NCBI RefSeq assembly: GCF_012971745.1 | Contig: NZ_CP048834.1 | Coordinates: 2,542,001 to 2,606,000, forward strand | DNA: 64,000 bases | Reading direction: 5' to 3' | DNA from: Starkeya sp. ORNL1 | GTDB lineage: Bacteria > Pseudomonadota > Alphaproteobacteria > Rhizobiales > Xanthobacteraceae | Part shown: piece by piece, positions 7,702 through 15,344 of the stretch | How the letters are laid out: each line of letters begins with the position of its first letter | Position numbering within the stretch: position 1 is the stretch's first letter | Made by a program: the position numbers and the translations under genes | The notes under the pieces: model-generated | Database searches by the model: none | The model's input: only the letters and a program-made list of their open reading frames with translations | What the model was told of the DNA's origin: nothing

Positions 7702-9336
7702 ATGTCCACCAGGCTTTCCCGCAGCAAGACGGCAGATCGCACCGCGCCGCTGGAGCTCGACACCGAGGTGCTGGTGCTCGGCGGCGGGCCGGCGGGCGCC
7801 TGGGCGGCGGTCTCGGCCGCCGAGCTTGGCCGGCGCGTGGTGCTGGTGGACAAGGGCTATTTCGGCACCAGCGGCGCCACCGCGCCGTCCAACACCGGCA
7901 CCTGGTGCCTGCCGCCGGGCGAGGCGCGTCGCACCGCCGTGGAGCGCCGCGCCGCCCGCACCTTCGGCCTGTCCGACCAGCGCCAGACGCTGCGCGTGCT
8001 CGACACCGCGCACGAGACGCTGCGCCAGCTCGGCGCCGCTGGCTACCCCTTCCCGCATGACGAGCGTGGCGAGCTCTACATCGCCAATCTGCGCGGCCCG
8101 GACTATATGCGCTTCATGCGCCGCCGGGCGCTGACGCTCGGTGTCACCGTGCTCGATCATCATCCGGCGCTGGAGCTCATCGGCGACAGCGACGGCATTG
8201 GCGGCGCCGCGGGGTGGGACCGGCAGAACGGCCGCGCCTGGCAAATTCGTGCCGGCGCCGTGGTCATCGGCACCGGCGGCTGCGCCTTCGGCGAGCGCAT
8301 GCTGGGCGCCACCGGCCTTACCGGCGACGGCTATCTGATGGCGGCCGAGGCCGGCGCCAGCCTCTCCGGCATGGAATTCTCTAACCAGTATGGCGTCGCC
8401 CCGGCGCACTCTTCGCTCAACAAGGGCCTGATCTATCGCTGGGCGAGCTTCTTCGACGCCGACGGCCACGGCATCGACACCGGCGCCGACCGCCATCTCG
8501 CGGTGGCGCAGGCGCTGCTCAACGGGCCGGTCTTCGCCAGCCTCGACAAGGCGGAGCCGCAGATCCAGGACTGGCTGCGGCGCGGCCAGCCCAATTGCTT
8601 CCTGCCGTTCGACCGCATCGGGCTCGACCCCTTCACCCAGCGCTTCGAGGTGACGCTGCGCAGCGAGGGCACGGTGCGCGGCGTCGGCGGCATCCGCCTC
8701 GCCGACGAGAATGGCTGGACCGGCGTGCCCGGCCTGTTCGCCGCCGGCGACGCCGCGAGCCGCGAGGACCTCACCGGCGCCATCTCCGGCGGCGGCGGGC
8801 CCAACGCCTCCTGGGCGATCGCCAGCGGGCGCTGGGCGGGGCGCGCCGCTGCCCGCTTTACCGAGGGCGCCGGGCGCCGGCAGGGCCGCCGGCTGCGCCC
8901 GCTCGGCACCATCGGGCTCAGGCCTACCGCCAATGCCATCGAGGCAACGGACGGCGCGGCCCTGAGCGCCGATCTCGCGAGGGGGGTGCGCGAGGAGATG
9001 CTGCCGATCGACCGCGCCTTCTTCCGCGCGGCCCCCACGCTGGAGCGCTCTCTCCATCGCCTTGACGGGCTGTGGCGCGATGCCCGTGCCGGGCTGGCGG
9101 CCGAGGGTCACGCGGCGTTGCGGGCGCGCGAGGCCGGCGCCCTGCTCGCCACCGCGCGCTGGGCGTTGAGCGCCGCGCTGGTGCGCACCGAAAGCCGCGG
9201 CATGCACCGGCGCACCGACCATCCCGCGCTCGACCCCGCGCTCACGCTGCGCCTTGGCGTAAGCGGGCTCGACCAGGTGATGGTCGCGCCCGAAATAGCG
9301 GGCGAGGCCGACGACCGGCGCGTGGCGGCATCATGA
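7702..9336 (+). CDS. FAD-dependent flavoprotein of the fumarate reductase/AprA-like group
   Basis: A 544-residue soluble flavoprotein. A Rossmann GGGPAG at residues 27-32 is followed by VVLVDKG. Later come GAVVIGTGGCAFG, the loop GATGLTGDGYLMAAEAGA, and the FAD-closing GLFAAGDAAS. These features place it in the succinate dehydrogenase/fumarate reductase flavoprotein superfamily, closest in layout to adenylylsulfate-reductase-alpha-like proteins. Its stop overlaps the ferredoxin start in an ATGA, so the two are probably made as a complex. ATG 7702 is used; GTG 7681 is possible, and neither has a strong ribosome site. The substrate is unknown. Close coupling to an ABC importer suggests it oxidises or reduces an imported compound or its product. 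Confidence 0.8.
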   Translation: MSTRLSRSKTADRTAPLELDTEVLVLGGGPAGAWAAVSAAELGRRVVLVDKGYFGTSGATAPSNTGTWCLPPGEARRTAVERRAARTFGLSDQRQTLRVLDTAHETLRQLGAAGYPFPHDERGELYIANLRGPDYMRFMRRRALTLGVTVLDHHPALELIGDSDGIGGAAGWDRQNGRAWQIRAGAVVIGTGGCAFGERMLGATGLTGDGYLMAAEAGASLSGMEFSNQYGVAPAHSSLNKGLIYRWASFFDADGHGIDTGADRHLAVAQALLNGPVFASLDKAEPQIQDWLRRGQPNCFLPFDRIGLDPFTQRFEVTLRSEGTVRGVGGIRLADENGWTGVPGLFAAGDAASREDLTGAISGGGGPNASWAIASGRWAGRAAARFTEGAGRRQGRRLRPLGTIGLRPTANAIEATDGAALSADLARGVREEMLPIDRAFFRAAPTLERSLHRLDGLWRDARAGLAAEGHAALRAREAGALLATARWALSAALVRTESRGMHRRTDHPALDPALTLRLGVSGLDQVMVAPEIAGEADDRRVAAS

Positions 9337-9659
9337 TCGAGGTGGTCTCCGATACGCGCTGCATCGCCTGCGATATATGCGTGCGCGCCTGCCCGGCGAA
9401 CGTGTTTGACGCGGTGCCCGAGGCGGCGCCGGTGATCGCCCGCCAGCAGGACTGCCAGACCTGCTTCCTGTGCGAGATCTATTGCCCGGTGGATGCGCTC
9501 TATGTGCATCCGAATGCCGAGCGCCCGACCGGAATCACCGAGCAACACGTCACCGAGCGCGGCCTGTTCGGCTCCTATGCGCGCGGGCTCGGCTGGCGCC
9601 GCGGCAAGGCCGCCGGTGCGGACGAAGACCCGACCTTCCAGCTCCGTGCCTTCCTGTGA
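9333..9659 (+). CDS. Ferredoxin with two [4Fe-4S] clusters
   Basis: A 108-residue protein with two complete cluster motifs, Cys10/13/16/20 (CIACDICVRACP) and Cys41/44/47/51 (CQTCFLCEIYCP). A C-terminal tail of about 55 residues may contact the partner. ATG 9333 overlaps the flavoprotein stop by four bases, and an in-frame extension upstream is only a shadow of the flavoprotein gene. The arrangement mirrors AprA-AprB, where a small ferredoxin subunit shuttles electrons to or from the FAD subunit. It is most simply the electron-transfer subunit of the preceding flavoprotein. Confidence 0.88.
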   Translation: MIEVVSDTRCIACDICVRACPANVFDAVPEAAPVIARQQDCQTCFLCEIYCPVDALYVHPNAERPTGITEQHVTERGLFGSYARGLGWRRGKAAGADEDPTFQLRAFL

Positions 9660-9680
9660 TGGCGATGAGGAGAAATGCCG

Positions 9681-10550
9681 ATGTCCGATCTCGGGATTGA
9701 GCGCGCAACCCCGCTCACCGCCGCCTTGGCGCTCGGCGACGACCGCCGGCTGTTGAGCGATGCCGGGCGGCTGCTCGCCCCGCTCTGGCGCCGGGCATCC
9801 ACCCTCCTGATCGCGCTGCTGCTGCCGGCGGCGCTGGTTGCGGTGTGGTCGCTGGCGGTGCGCTGGGAAGTGCTGGCGCCGCAGATCCTGCCTGCGCCCG
9901 GTCTCGTCTGGCAGACGTTGGTCGATCTCGTCGTCTCCGGGCAGTTGTTCTCCGAGCTGGCGGTGAGCCTCGGCCGGGTTGCCGCGGGCGTTGTCGCCGG
10001 CGGCCTGCTGGGCCTCGGCTTCGGCATCGCCTTCGGCGTGTCGCCCCGCTTCGAGGCCTATGTCTCGCCCACCGTGCGGGCGATCTTCCTGGTGCCCTCG
10101 CTTGGCTGGCTGCCGTTCTTCATGCTGATCTTCGGCATTGGCGAGACGCTGAAGATCGTGCTGATCGCCAAGACCTGCTTCCTGCCGCCGATGGTCAATG
10201 CCTTCGACGCCATCCGCGCGCTGCCCGACAAGTATCGCGACGTCGCCCGCGTGCTGGAGCTCGATCACCGCGCCACGCTGCGCTACGTCGTGCTGCCCGC
10301 GGTGCTGCCGGCGGTCGCCACCGGCTTTCGCCTCGCGCTGAGCAAGGGCTGGAAGGCGCTGATCCTGGTGGAGATGATCTCTTCGGCCGCCGGCATCGGC
10401 TATCTGATGATGTGGGGCCGCAAGTCGTTTCAGCTCGATGTGGTGTTCGCCACCATGGTGGTGATCGGCCTGGTCGGCTGGGCGCTCGACCATGGCCTGT
10501 TCAAGCTGCAGCAGCGGGCCACCGGCTGGTCCTTCCACAGCGCCGAGTGA
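9681..10550 (+). CDS. ABC transporter permease, SsuC/TauC type (first of two)
   Basis: A 289-residue inner-membrane protein with about six transmembrane segments and the EAA-type cytoplasmic loop around RDVARVLELDHRATLRYVVL. ATG 9681 is preferred over ATG 9675 because AGGAG sits at correct spacing. It shares only moderate similarity with the next gene, so the importer probably has a heterodimeric channel, whereas SsuC/TauC systems usually use one permease twice. It lies 21 bases after the ferredoxin and 9 bases before the second permease. Confidence 0.9.
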   Translation: MSDLGIERATPLTAALALGDDRRLLSDAGRLLAPLWRRASTLLIALLLPAALVAVWSLAVRWEVLAPQILPAPGLVWQTLVDLVVSGQLFSELAVSLGRVAAGVVAGGLLGLGFGIAFGVSPRFEAYVSPTVRAIFLVPSLGWLPFFMLIFGIGETLKIVLIAKTCFLPPMVNAFDAIRALPDKYRDVARVLELDHRATLRYVVLPAVLPAVATGFRLALSKGWKALILVEMISSAAGIGYLMMWGRKSFQLDVVFATMVVIGLVGWALDHGLFKLQQRATGWSFHSAE

Positions 10551-10559
10551 GGGGGAACC

Positions 10560-11351
10560 ATGAAACCCTCAGCGACCGGCCTGTCGCTCTCGCGCTGGCG
10601 CGGCTTGGTACTGCCGCTTGCGTTGGTCGGCCTGTGGGCGGCGCTCAGCGCCGGGGGGGCGATCAATAGCCGGCTGCTGGTTCCGCCGGCCCAGGTGGTC
10701 ACGACGGCCATTGAAGGCTTTTCCGACGGCTCGGTGCCCGGCGCGCTGGCGGCGACGTTGCTGCGCGCGCTCGCCGGCTGGAGCATCGGCGTCGCCGCCG
10801 GCCTGCTGGTGGGGATCACGCTCGGCCTCTCCGGCGTCGCCCGGCGGCTCGCCGATCCCACCATCAACAGCGCCCGGCAGATCGCACTGTTCGCCTGGAT
10901 CCCGCTGCTCAGCGCCTGGTTCGGCAATGGCGAGGTGATGAAGATCACCCTCATCGCCATCGGCGCCTTCTTTCCGATGGCGCTGGCGGCGGAGGCCGGC
11001 TGCTACAATGTGCCGGCGCCCTATCGCGAGGTCGGACGCGTGCTCGAACTGGACCGCTGGACCACGCTCACGCGCATCGTGCTGCCGGCGGCGACCCCGG
11101 CGCTGCTGTCCGGCCTCGAACTCTCGCTCAATATCGCCTGGCTCGGCACCTTCGGCGCCGAATATCTGATCGGCACCGGCTACATCAACGGCATGGGCGA
11201 CGGGCTCGGCGCCTATCTCGCCGCCGCCCGCGAATATGCCCGCATGGACAAGGTGATCGTCGGCGTGGTCTCGCTAGCGCTGCTCGGCCTCGCGCTCGAC
11301 CGCGCCATCGTGCTGCTCTCAAGGAGGATATTGCCGTGGTCGAGGCACTAG
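10560..11351 (+). CDS. ABC transporter permease, SsuC/TauC type (second of two)
   Basis: A 263-residue integral membrane protein with about six helices. The EAA-like loop reads REVGRVLELDRWTTLTRIVL and aligns with the same segment of the preceding permease (RDVARVLELDHRATLRYVVL). GAGGGGG lies upstream of ATG 10560. Its 3' end overlaps the ATPase gene by 16 bases, typical of tightly coupled importer operons. With the preceding permease it should form the translocation pore that receives substrate from the binding protein at 5951-7030. Confidence 0.9.
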   Translation: MKPSATGLSLSRWRGLVLPLALVGLWAALSAGGAINSRLLVPPAQVVTTAIEGFSDGSVPGALAATLLRALAGWSIGVAAGLLVGITLGLSGVARRLADPTINSARQIALFAWIPLLSAWFGNGEVMKITLIAIGAFFPMALAAEAGCYNVPAPYREVGRVLELDRWTTLTRIVLPAATPALLSGLELSLNIAWLGTFGAEYLIGTGYINGMGDGLGAYLAAAREYARMDKVIVGVVSLALLGLALDRAIVLLSRRILPWSRH

Positions 11352-12151
11352 AAGCGACACGGCCCGTGCCGGCCGAGAACGCACCGCGCCGCAGCTCGGT
11401 CGAGATACGCGGCGTCTCCAAGACCTTCATTGTGGACGGCGGCAAGGTCGAGGCGCTGGCGGATGTTTCGCTCAGCGTGCGGCCCGGTGAGTTCATCAGC
11501 CTGGTGGGGCCGAGCGGCTGCGGGAAGTCGACGCTGCTGCGCTTCCTCGCCGGGCTCGATCTGCCTGACAGTGGCAGCATTGCCGTCGACGGCGTGCCGG
11601 TCGCCCGGCCGAGCCTGACCCGCGGCATCGTGTTCCAGGACCATCGCCTGCTGCCCTGGCTGAGCGTCACCGACAATATCCTGCTCAGCCTCAACAGCCG
11701 TCCGGGCACCGACGCCGAAAAGCGCGAGCGGGTGGCCGAGCTGATCCGCCTGGTCGGCCTCGCCGGCTTCGAGAACGCCCATCCGCATCAGCTCTCCGGC
11801 GGCATGTCGCAGCGCGCCGCCATCGCCCGCAGCCTTGCGCCGCGCCCGCGTTTGCTGCTGCTCGACGAGCCGCTCGGCGCGCTGGATTCGCTCACCCGCT
11901 CCTATCTGCAGGACGAGTTGCTGCGGCTGTGGGAGCATGAGGGCATCACCGTGGTGATGGTGACCCATGATGTCGAGGAGGCCGTGTTCCTGTCCGACCG
12001 CATCGTGGTGATGGATCCCCGGCCCGGCCGGGTGCGGCGGATCTTCGACATTCCGGCCGAGCGCCCGCGCCGACGCGCCGCGCCGGACTTCGTCGCGGTG
12101 AAGGAGGAAATCCTCAGTCTGCTGCTGGGAGGGCGCGCGCCCGCCGGCTGA
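11336..12151 (+). CDS. ABC transporter ATP-binding protein, SsuB/TauB type
   Basis: A 271-residue nucleotide-binding subunit. Walker A is GPSGCGKST (residues 58-66), the signature LSGGMSQR is at 153-160, and Walker B LLLLDEP has Asp177. VMVTHDVEEAVFLSDRI supplies the switch His and the D-loop region. The start is GTG at 11336 with AGGA upstream, inside the end of the permease gene. It powers the importer encoded by this operon. The stop lies within a 46-bp sequence that recurs 1.5 kb downstream. Confidence 0.93.
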   Translation: MVEALEATRPVPAENAPRRSSVEIRGVSKTFIVDGGKVEALADVSLSVRPGEFISLVGPSGCGKSTLLRFLAGLDLPDSGSIAVDGVPVARPSLTRGIVFQDHRLLPWLSVTDNILLSLNSRPGTDAEKRERVAELIRLVGLAGFENAHPHQLSGGMSQRAAIARSLAPRPRLLLLDEPLGALDSLTRSYLQDELLRLWEHEGITVVMVTHDVEEAVFLSDRIVVMDPRPGRVRRIFDIPAERPRRRAAPDFVAVKEEILSLLLGGRAPAG

Positions 12152-12192
12152 CCCCTGCCCGCCACGCAATGCTGGCACACGCCCTTGTGGGT
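12147..12192. repeat. 46-bp direct repeat, left copy
   Basis: This segment, starting CTGACCCCTGCCCG and ending CCTTGTGGGTG, matches 13643-13688 at 42 of 46 positions by direct comparison. It begins at the stop codon of the ATPase gene. The two copies bracket a segment with two oppositely oriented genes, which suggests insertion or duplication. Confidence 0.75.
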
Positions 12193-12214
12193 GCTCCGTG
12201 TCCAGCAGGACTCG

Positions 12215-12853
12215 TTACCCGGCAGCATCACGCAAGATAGCTTGCAGGGCGTTGTCGAGATACCGACCCACCTCCGTTACGCGCTCATCGCCATACTGGC
12301 CAAAGAAGGACGACGGCTTGTCGTATTCAAATATTCCCCTGCCGTTCTCATCCTCGAACAGAACCACTCGGAGCGGCGCATAGAGAGCGGCGGGGAGTTG
12401 ATAGCGAGTCATCTTTGAGGCGGTCAGGGGATTCCCGATTTCATACTGGATTGCGTTACGCTTGCCGCCCGCAATCTGGAGCAAGGCGCCATGATCGCGT
12501 TCAAGGAAGATCGACAGTTTCGGTCCCTTCTCTTCGTACTCCTGCGCAGCTCTCTGGTCACCGCTGCGCAGGACCTCGGAGATACTTGCATCGAGCTTAG
12601 GCACCGCTGCCTCAAGCTTTCGGCGAACCTCTGCGAACGGCCGCACCGACGAAATTCGAATGTGCTCAACCGCGATTGTGTGTGATGAGACGGAAGCTTC
12701 GGCCATTTCGTAGGTGCTCTCGGAGGCCGACTCTAAGGGCGGCCGGTCGCTGTGGATCTGCGGATTCGACTGCGCGTTCGCATATGTGGCTGCCGTGAGG
12801 AGACCTCCCGCGGCGCTCGCTGCCAGCAACCGGCGGCGTGAAATGATATTCAT
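12215..12853 (-). CDS. Exported DUF302-domain protein with Tat-like signal
   Basis: A 212-residue protein. The N-terminus SRRRLLAASAAGGLL carries a twin-arginine-like signal with cleavage probably after AQS or ANA. The C-terminal 120 residues resemble the DUF302 (TT1751-like) fold, notably LRVVLFEDENGRGIFEYDKP and SSFFGQYGDERVTEVGRYLD. ATG 12853 is chosen because GGAGCAAG precedes it; an open frame to 12904 is unsupported. Function in this family is unknown. The gene lies inside the segment bounded by the 46-bp repeats, is divergent from the membrane-protein gene at 13129, and appears less GC-rich than the operon on its left. Confidence 0.75.
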   Translation of the reverse strand: MNIISRRRLLAASAAGGLLTAATYANAQSNPQIHSDRPPLESASESTYEMAEASVSSHTIAVEHIRISSVRPFAEVRRKLEAAVPKLDASISEVLRSGDQRAAQEYEEKGPKLSIFLERDHGALLQIAGGKRNAIQYEIGNPLTASKMTRYQLPAALYAPLRVVLFEDENGRGIFEYDKPSSFFGQYGDERVTEVGRYLDNALQAILRDAAG

Positions 12854-13128
12854 GTCTTGCTCCAGTAGTTCAGCATGCCTTGACGGCACATGAAGGAGCC
12901 GCATATCGACTTCAAGGTCGGAGAGTCCATTATACGTTGGCGCGTCAGATATACTTTGGGATTATTTACTTGATCGACAATCGGCTGATCATGGACGGCA
13001 CGAGTTGGTCTGGAGCGTGTTTTCTCGAACACCCCGACGCACCGGAGCGTGGAAAGCTCGCGCCGCTTGGCGATCGAGATGCGGTAGCCGGCCGTCGCCG
13101 GCTTGATTGCGGGAGGCTACAACGGCCG

Positions 13129-13620
13129 ATGCTCTCCCGTATCCTCCGCCTTCCCCTCGAGATCATCGTCACAGTCTTCATCCTGCTGGATGAAGCCGCC
13201 CGGCCGATTTACATGCCCCTTGTCCGCACAGTGGCCAGGTGGCGGCTGACCAGGGCATTCGAGAACTGGGTTGCGGAGCGCCATCGTTTTACGATTCTCA
13301 CGCTACTGGCCGTCCCGTTCGCCATTGTCGAGCCCCTCAAGGTGATCGCCTTGCTGTGGATCGGACGAGGCTCGGTCTCGCTCGGGATCATTACGCTCGC
13401 GCTGGCACATCTGGTAAGCTTCATCATCGTCGAGCGCATCTACAGTGCAGGTCGGGAGAAGCTCCTCACGATCGGCTGGCTTGCCTACGTCATGAGCCTT
13501 GTGGCCGCCGTCCGGAAGTTCCTCTTGGAATGGATAAAGTCCGCAGCTTTCTGGCGGGCCGCGGGCAGGCTGCGGGCGGAAATCGCGGCGTCGTTCCGCT
13601 CGCGGGAAAGGAAACCCTAA
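13129..13620 (+). CDS. Conserved small membrane protein of unknown function
   Basis: A 163-residue protein with hydrophobic segments at about residues 5-20, 53-74 and 77-97, and a basic C-terminus (RAEIAASFRSRERKP). The start at ATG 13129 is set by GGGAGG about a dozen bases upstream; a longer frame from 12880 crosses sequence that looks non-coding. It resembles small Hyphomicrobiales membrane proteins without assigned function. It is divergent from the DUF302 gene and ends 23 bases before the right-hand 46-bp repeat. Confidence 0.6.
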   Translation: MLSRILRLPLEIIVTVFILLDEAARPIYMPLVRTVARWRLTRAFENWVAERHRFTILTLLAVPFAIVEPLKVIALLWIGRGSVSLGIITLALAHLVSFIIVERIYSAGREKLLTIGWLAYVMSLVAAVRKFLLEWIKSAAFWRAAGRLRAEIAASFRSRERKP

Positions 13621-13642
13621 CCCGCACCCCGAAAGCGGCCTC

Positions 13643-13688
13643 CTGACCCCTGCCCGCAGCGCAATACTGGCACACGCCGTTGTGGGTG
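13643..13688. repeat. 46-bp direct repeat, right copy
   Basis: Matches 12147-12192 with four mismatches. It lies about 100 bases before the monooxygenase gene, so in the ancestral arrangement the importer operon may have been followed directly by that gene with a single copy of this sequence between them. Confidence 0.75.
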
Positions 13689-13788
13689 GACGGCACGCTC
13701 CGGCTGCGCTCGGCTAGCCGCAACGCAAGACACCATCCCGGCCCGCGCCGCCCCAAGCGTGCGCCACTCGGAGATCGAGGACCACCTC

Positions 13789-15141
13789 ATGGCCAGCAGC
13801 AAGCAACTGCATCTCGGCGCCTTCATGCGCCCGGTGAGCATCCATACCGGCGCCTGGCGCTATCCCGGCGCCTGGCCCGACGCCAATTTCAATCTCAAGC
13901 ACCTCACCCGCCTTGCGCAGACGCTCGAGCGCGGCAAGTTCGACGCCTTCTTCATGGCGGACCACCTCGCGGTGCTGAACATGCCGGTGGAGGCGCTGAA
14001 GCGCAGCCACACCGTGACCTCGTTCGAGCCGTTCACGCTGCTCTCCGCGCTCGCCGGGGCGACACAGCGCATCGGGCTGGTCGCCACCGCCTCGACCACG
14101 TTCGACGAGCCCTACCATGTCGCCCGCCGCTTCGCCTCGCTGGACCATATCAGCGATGGCCGGGCGGGCTGGAACATCGTGACGACGTCGAACCCCGACG
14201 CGGCGCTCAATTTCGGGCTCGAAGACCATATGGAGCATGACGAACGCTATGTCCGCGCCCGCGAATTCTATGATGTGGTGACCGGGCTGTGGGACAGCTT
14301 CGCCGACGACGCCTTCAGCCGCGACGTTGCGAGCGGGCTCTATTTCGACCCCGAGCGGCTGCATGCGCTCGCCCATAAGGGCAAGTATTTCTCGGTGCGC
14401 GGCCCGCTCAACATCGCCCGGCCGGTGCAGGGCTGGCCGGTGATCGTGCAGGCCGGCGCCTCGGAAGCCGGGCGCCAGCTCGCCGCCGAGACCGCGGAGG
14501 CGATCTTCGCCGCAGCGCCGAACCTCGCCGCCGGCAAGGCCTTCTACGCCGATATGAAGGGCCGGCTCGACAAGCTCGGTCGCCCGCGCGACCACCTCAA
14601 GATCCTGCCCGGCGCCTTCGTCGTGGTCGGCGACAGTGTCGAGGAGGCCCGCGCCAAGCGCGCCAGGCTCGACAGCCTGGTGCATTATGACAGCGCCATC
14701 GCCTCGCTCTCCATCGCGCTCGGCCATGATGCCTCCGGCTTCGATCCGGACGGGCCGCTGCCCGACATCCCCGAGACCAATGCCAGCCGCAGCGCCCGCG
14801 AGCGGGTGATCGACCTCGCCCAGCGTGAGCATCTCACCGTGCGCCAGCTCGCCCAGCGGCTTGGCGGCTATTCCGGCCTCGCCTTCGTCGGCACCCCCGC
14901 CACCATCGCCGACCAGATGGAGGAATGGCTGATGAGCGAGGGCAGCGACGGCTTCAACGTGATGTTCCCGTATCTGCCCGGCGGCCTCGACGACTTCGTC
15001 GACAAGGTGGTGCCGGAACTGCAACGCCGCGGCCTGTTCCGCCGCGAGTATGAGGGCACCACGCTGCGCGAGCATCTCGGCCTGCCGCGGCCGGAGAACC
15101 GGTTCTTCACCGACAGTGGAAAGATGGCGCAGGGTGCATGA
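13789..15141 (+). CDS. LLM-class flavin-dependent monooxygenase (NtaA/SnaA/DszA-like)
   Basis: A 450-residue enzyme of the bacterial-luciferase-like FMNH2-dependent monooxygenases. Typical marks are LHLGAFMRP near the N-terminus, FDAFFMADHLAV, GATQRIGLVATASTTF, the stretch DHISDGRAGWNIVTTSNPDA, and the late FVGTPATIADQME. Members cleave C-S or C-N bonds in compounds such as nitrilotriacetate and dibenzothiophene sulfone, using reduced flavin from a separate reductase. The start at 13789 is supported by GAGGA upstream; GTG 13759 is less likely. It lies downstream of the ABC/redox operon in the same direction, separated by the repeat-flanked insert. Joint action on an organosulfur substrate is plausible but inferred. 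Confidence 0.85.
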   Translation: MASSKQLHLGAFMRPVSIHTGAWRYPGAWPDANFNLKHLTRLAQTLERGKFDAFFMADHLAVLNMPVEALKRSHTVTSFEPFTLLSALAGATQRIGLVATASTTFDEPYHVARRFASLDHISDGRAGWNIVTTSNPDAALNFGLEDHMEHDERYVRAREFYDVVTGLWDSFADDAFSRDVASGLYFDPERLHALAHKGKYFSVRGPLNIARPVQGWPVIVQAGASEAGRQLAAETAEAIFAAAPNLAAGKAFYADMKGRLDKLGRPRDHLKILPGAFVVVGDSVEEARAKRARLDSLVHYDSAIASLSIALGHDASGFDPDGPLPDIPETNASRSARERVIDLAQREHLTVRQLAQRLGGYSGLAFVGTPATIADQMEEWLMSEGSDGFNVMFPYLPGGLDDFVDKVVPELQRRGLFRREYEGTTLREHLGLPRPENRFFTDSGKMAQGA

Positions 15142-15230
15142 GGGGTGCCCCGCGCCTGTCCCGAGAATCCAAGCGCTGGAGCAAGTTTGACCGATAATTC
15201 GACTTATCCGTTGAAGGGGCTGCCTTTCCA

Positions 15231-15320
15231 CCCTCATCCCGGGCTTGACCCGGGGATCCAGACTTCGACCAGGTGCACGCGGATGGACTGGATCCCCGGA
15301 TCAAGTCCGGGGATGAGGGC
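15231..15320. repeat. Palindromic intergenic repeat, family C
   Basis: CCTCATCCCGGGCTTGACCCGGGGATCC is followed at a distance by the inverted GGATCCCCGGATCAAGTCCGGGGATGAGG, forming a composite hairpin. Related sequence occurs at 5677-5703 (half copy) and, translated, at 45381-45472. It lies between convergent genes and could serve as a bidirectional transcript end. Confidence 0.8.
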
Positions 15321-15344
15321 CAACTGGAGCTTTCGGCCAGGTTC

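Noticed and set aside
7465..9222. 585-codon minus-strand open frame
   Set aside because: Antisense to the flavoprotein and thioredoxin genes, both of which have clear motifs; composition is typical of a shadow frame.
13643..13688. Sigma-54-type promoter TGGCAC..TTGT in the 46-bp repeat
   Set aside because: The spacing is one base too long and the -12 GC is missing, so it does not fit the -24/-12 consensus.
13714..15237. 507-codon minus-strand open frame
   Set aside because: Antisense to the well-supported monooxygenase gene.
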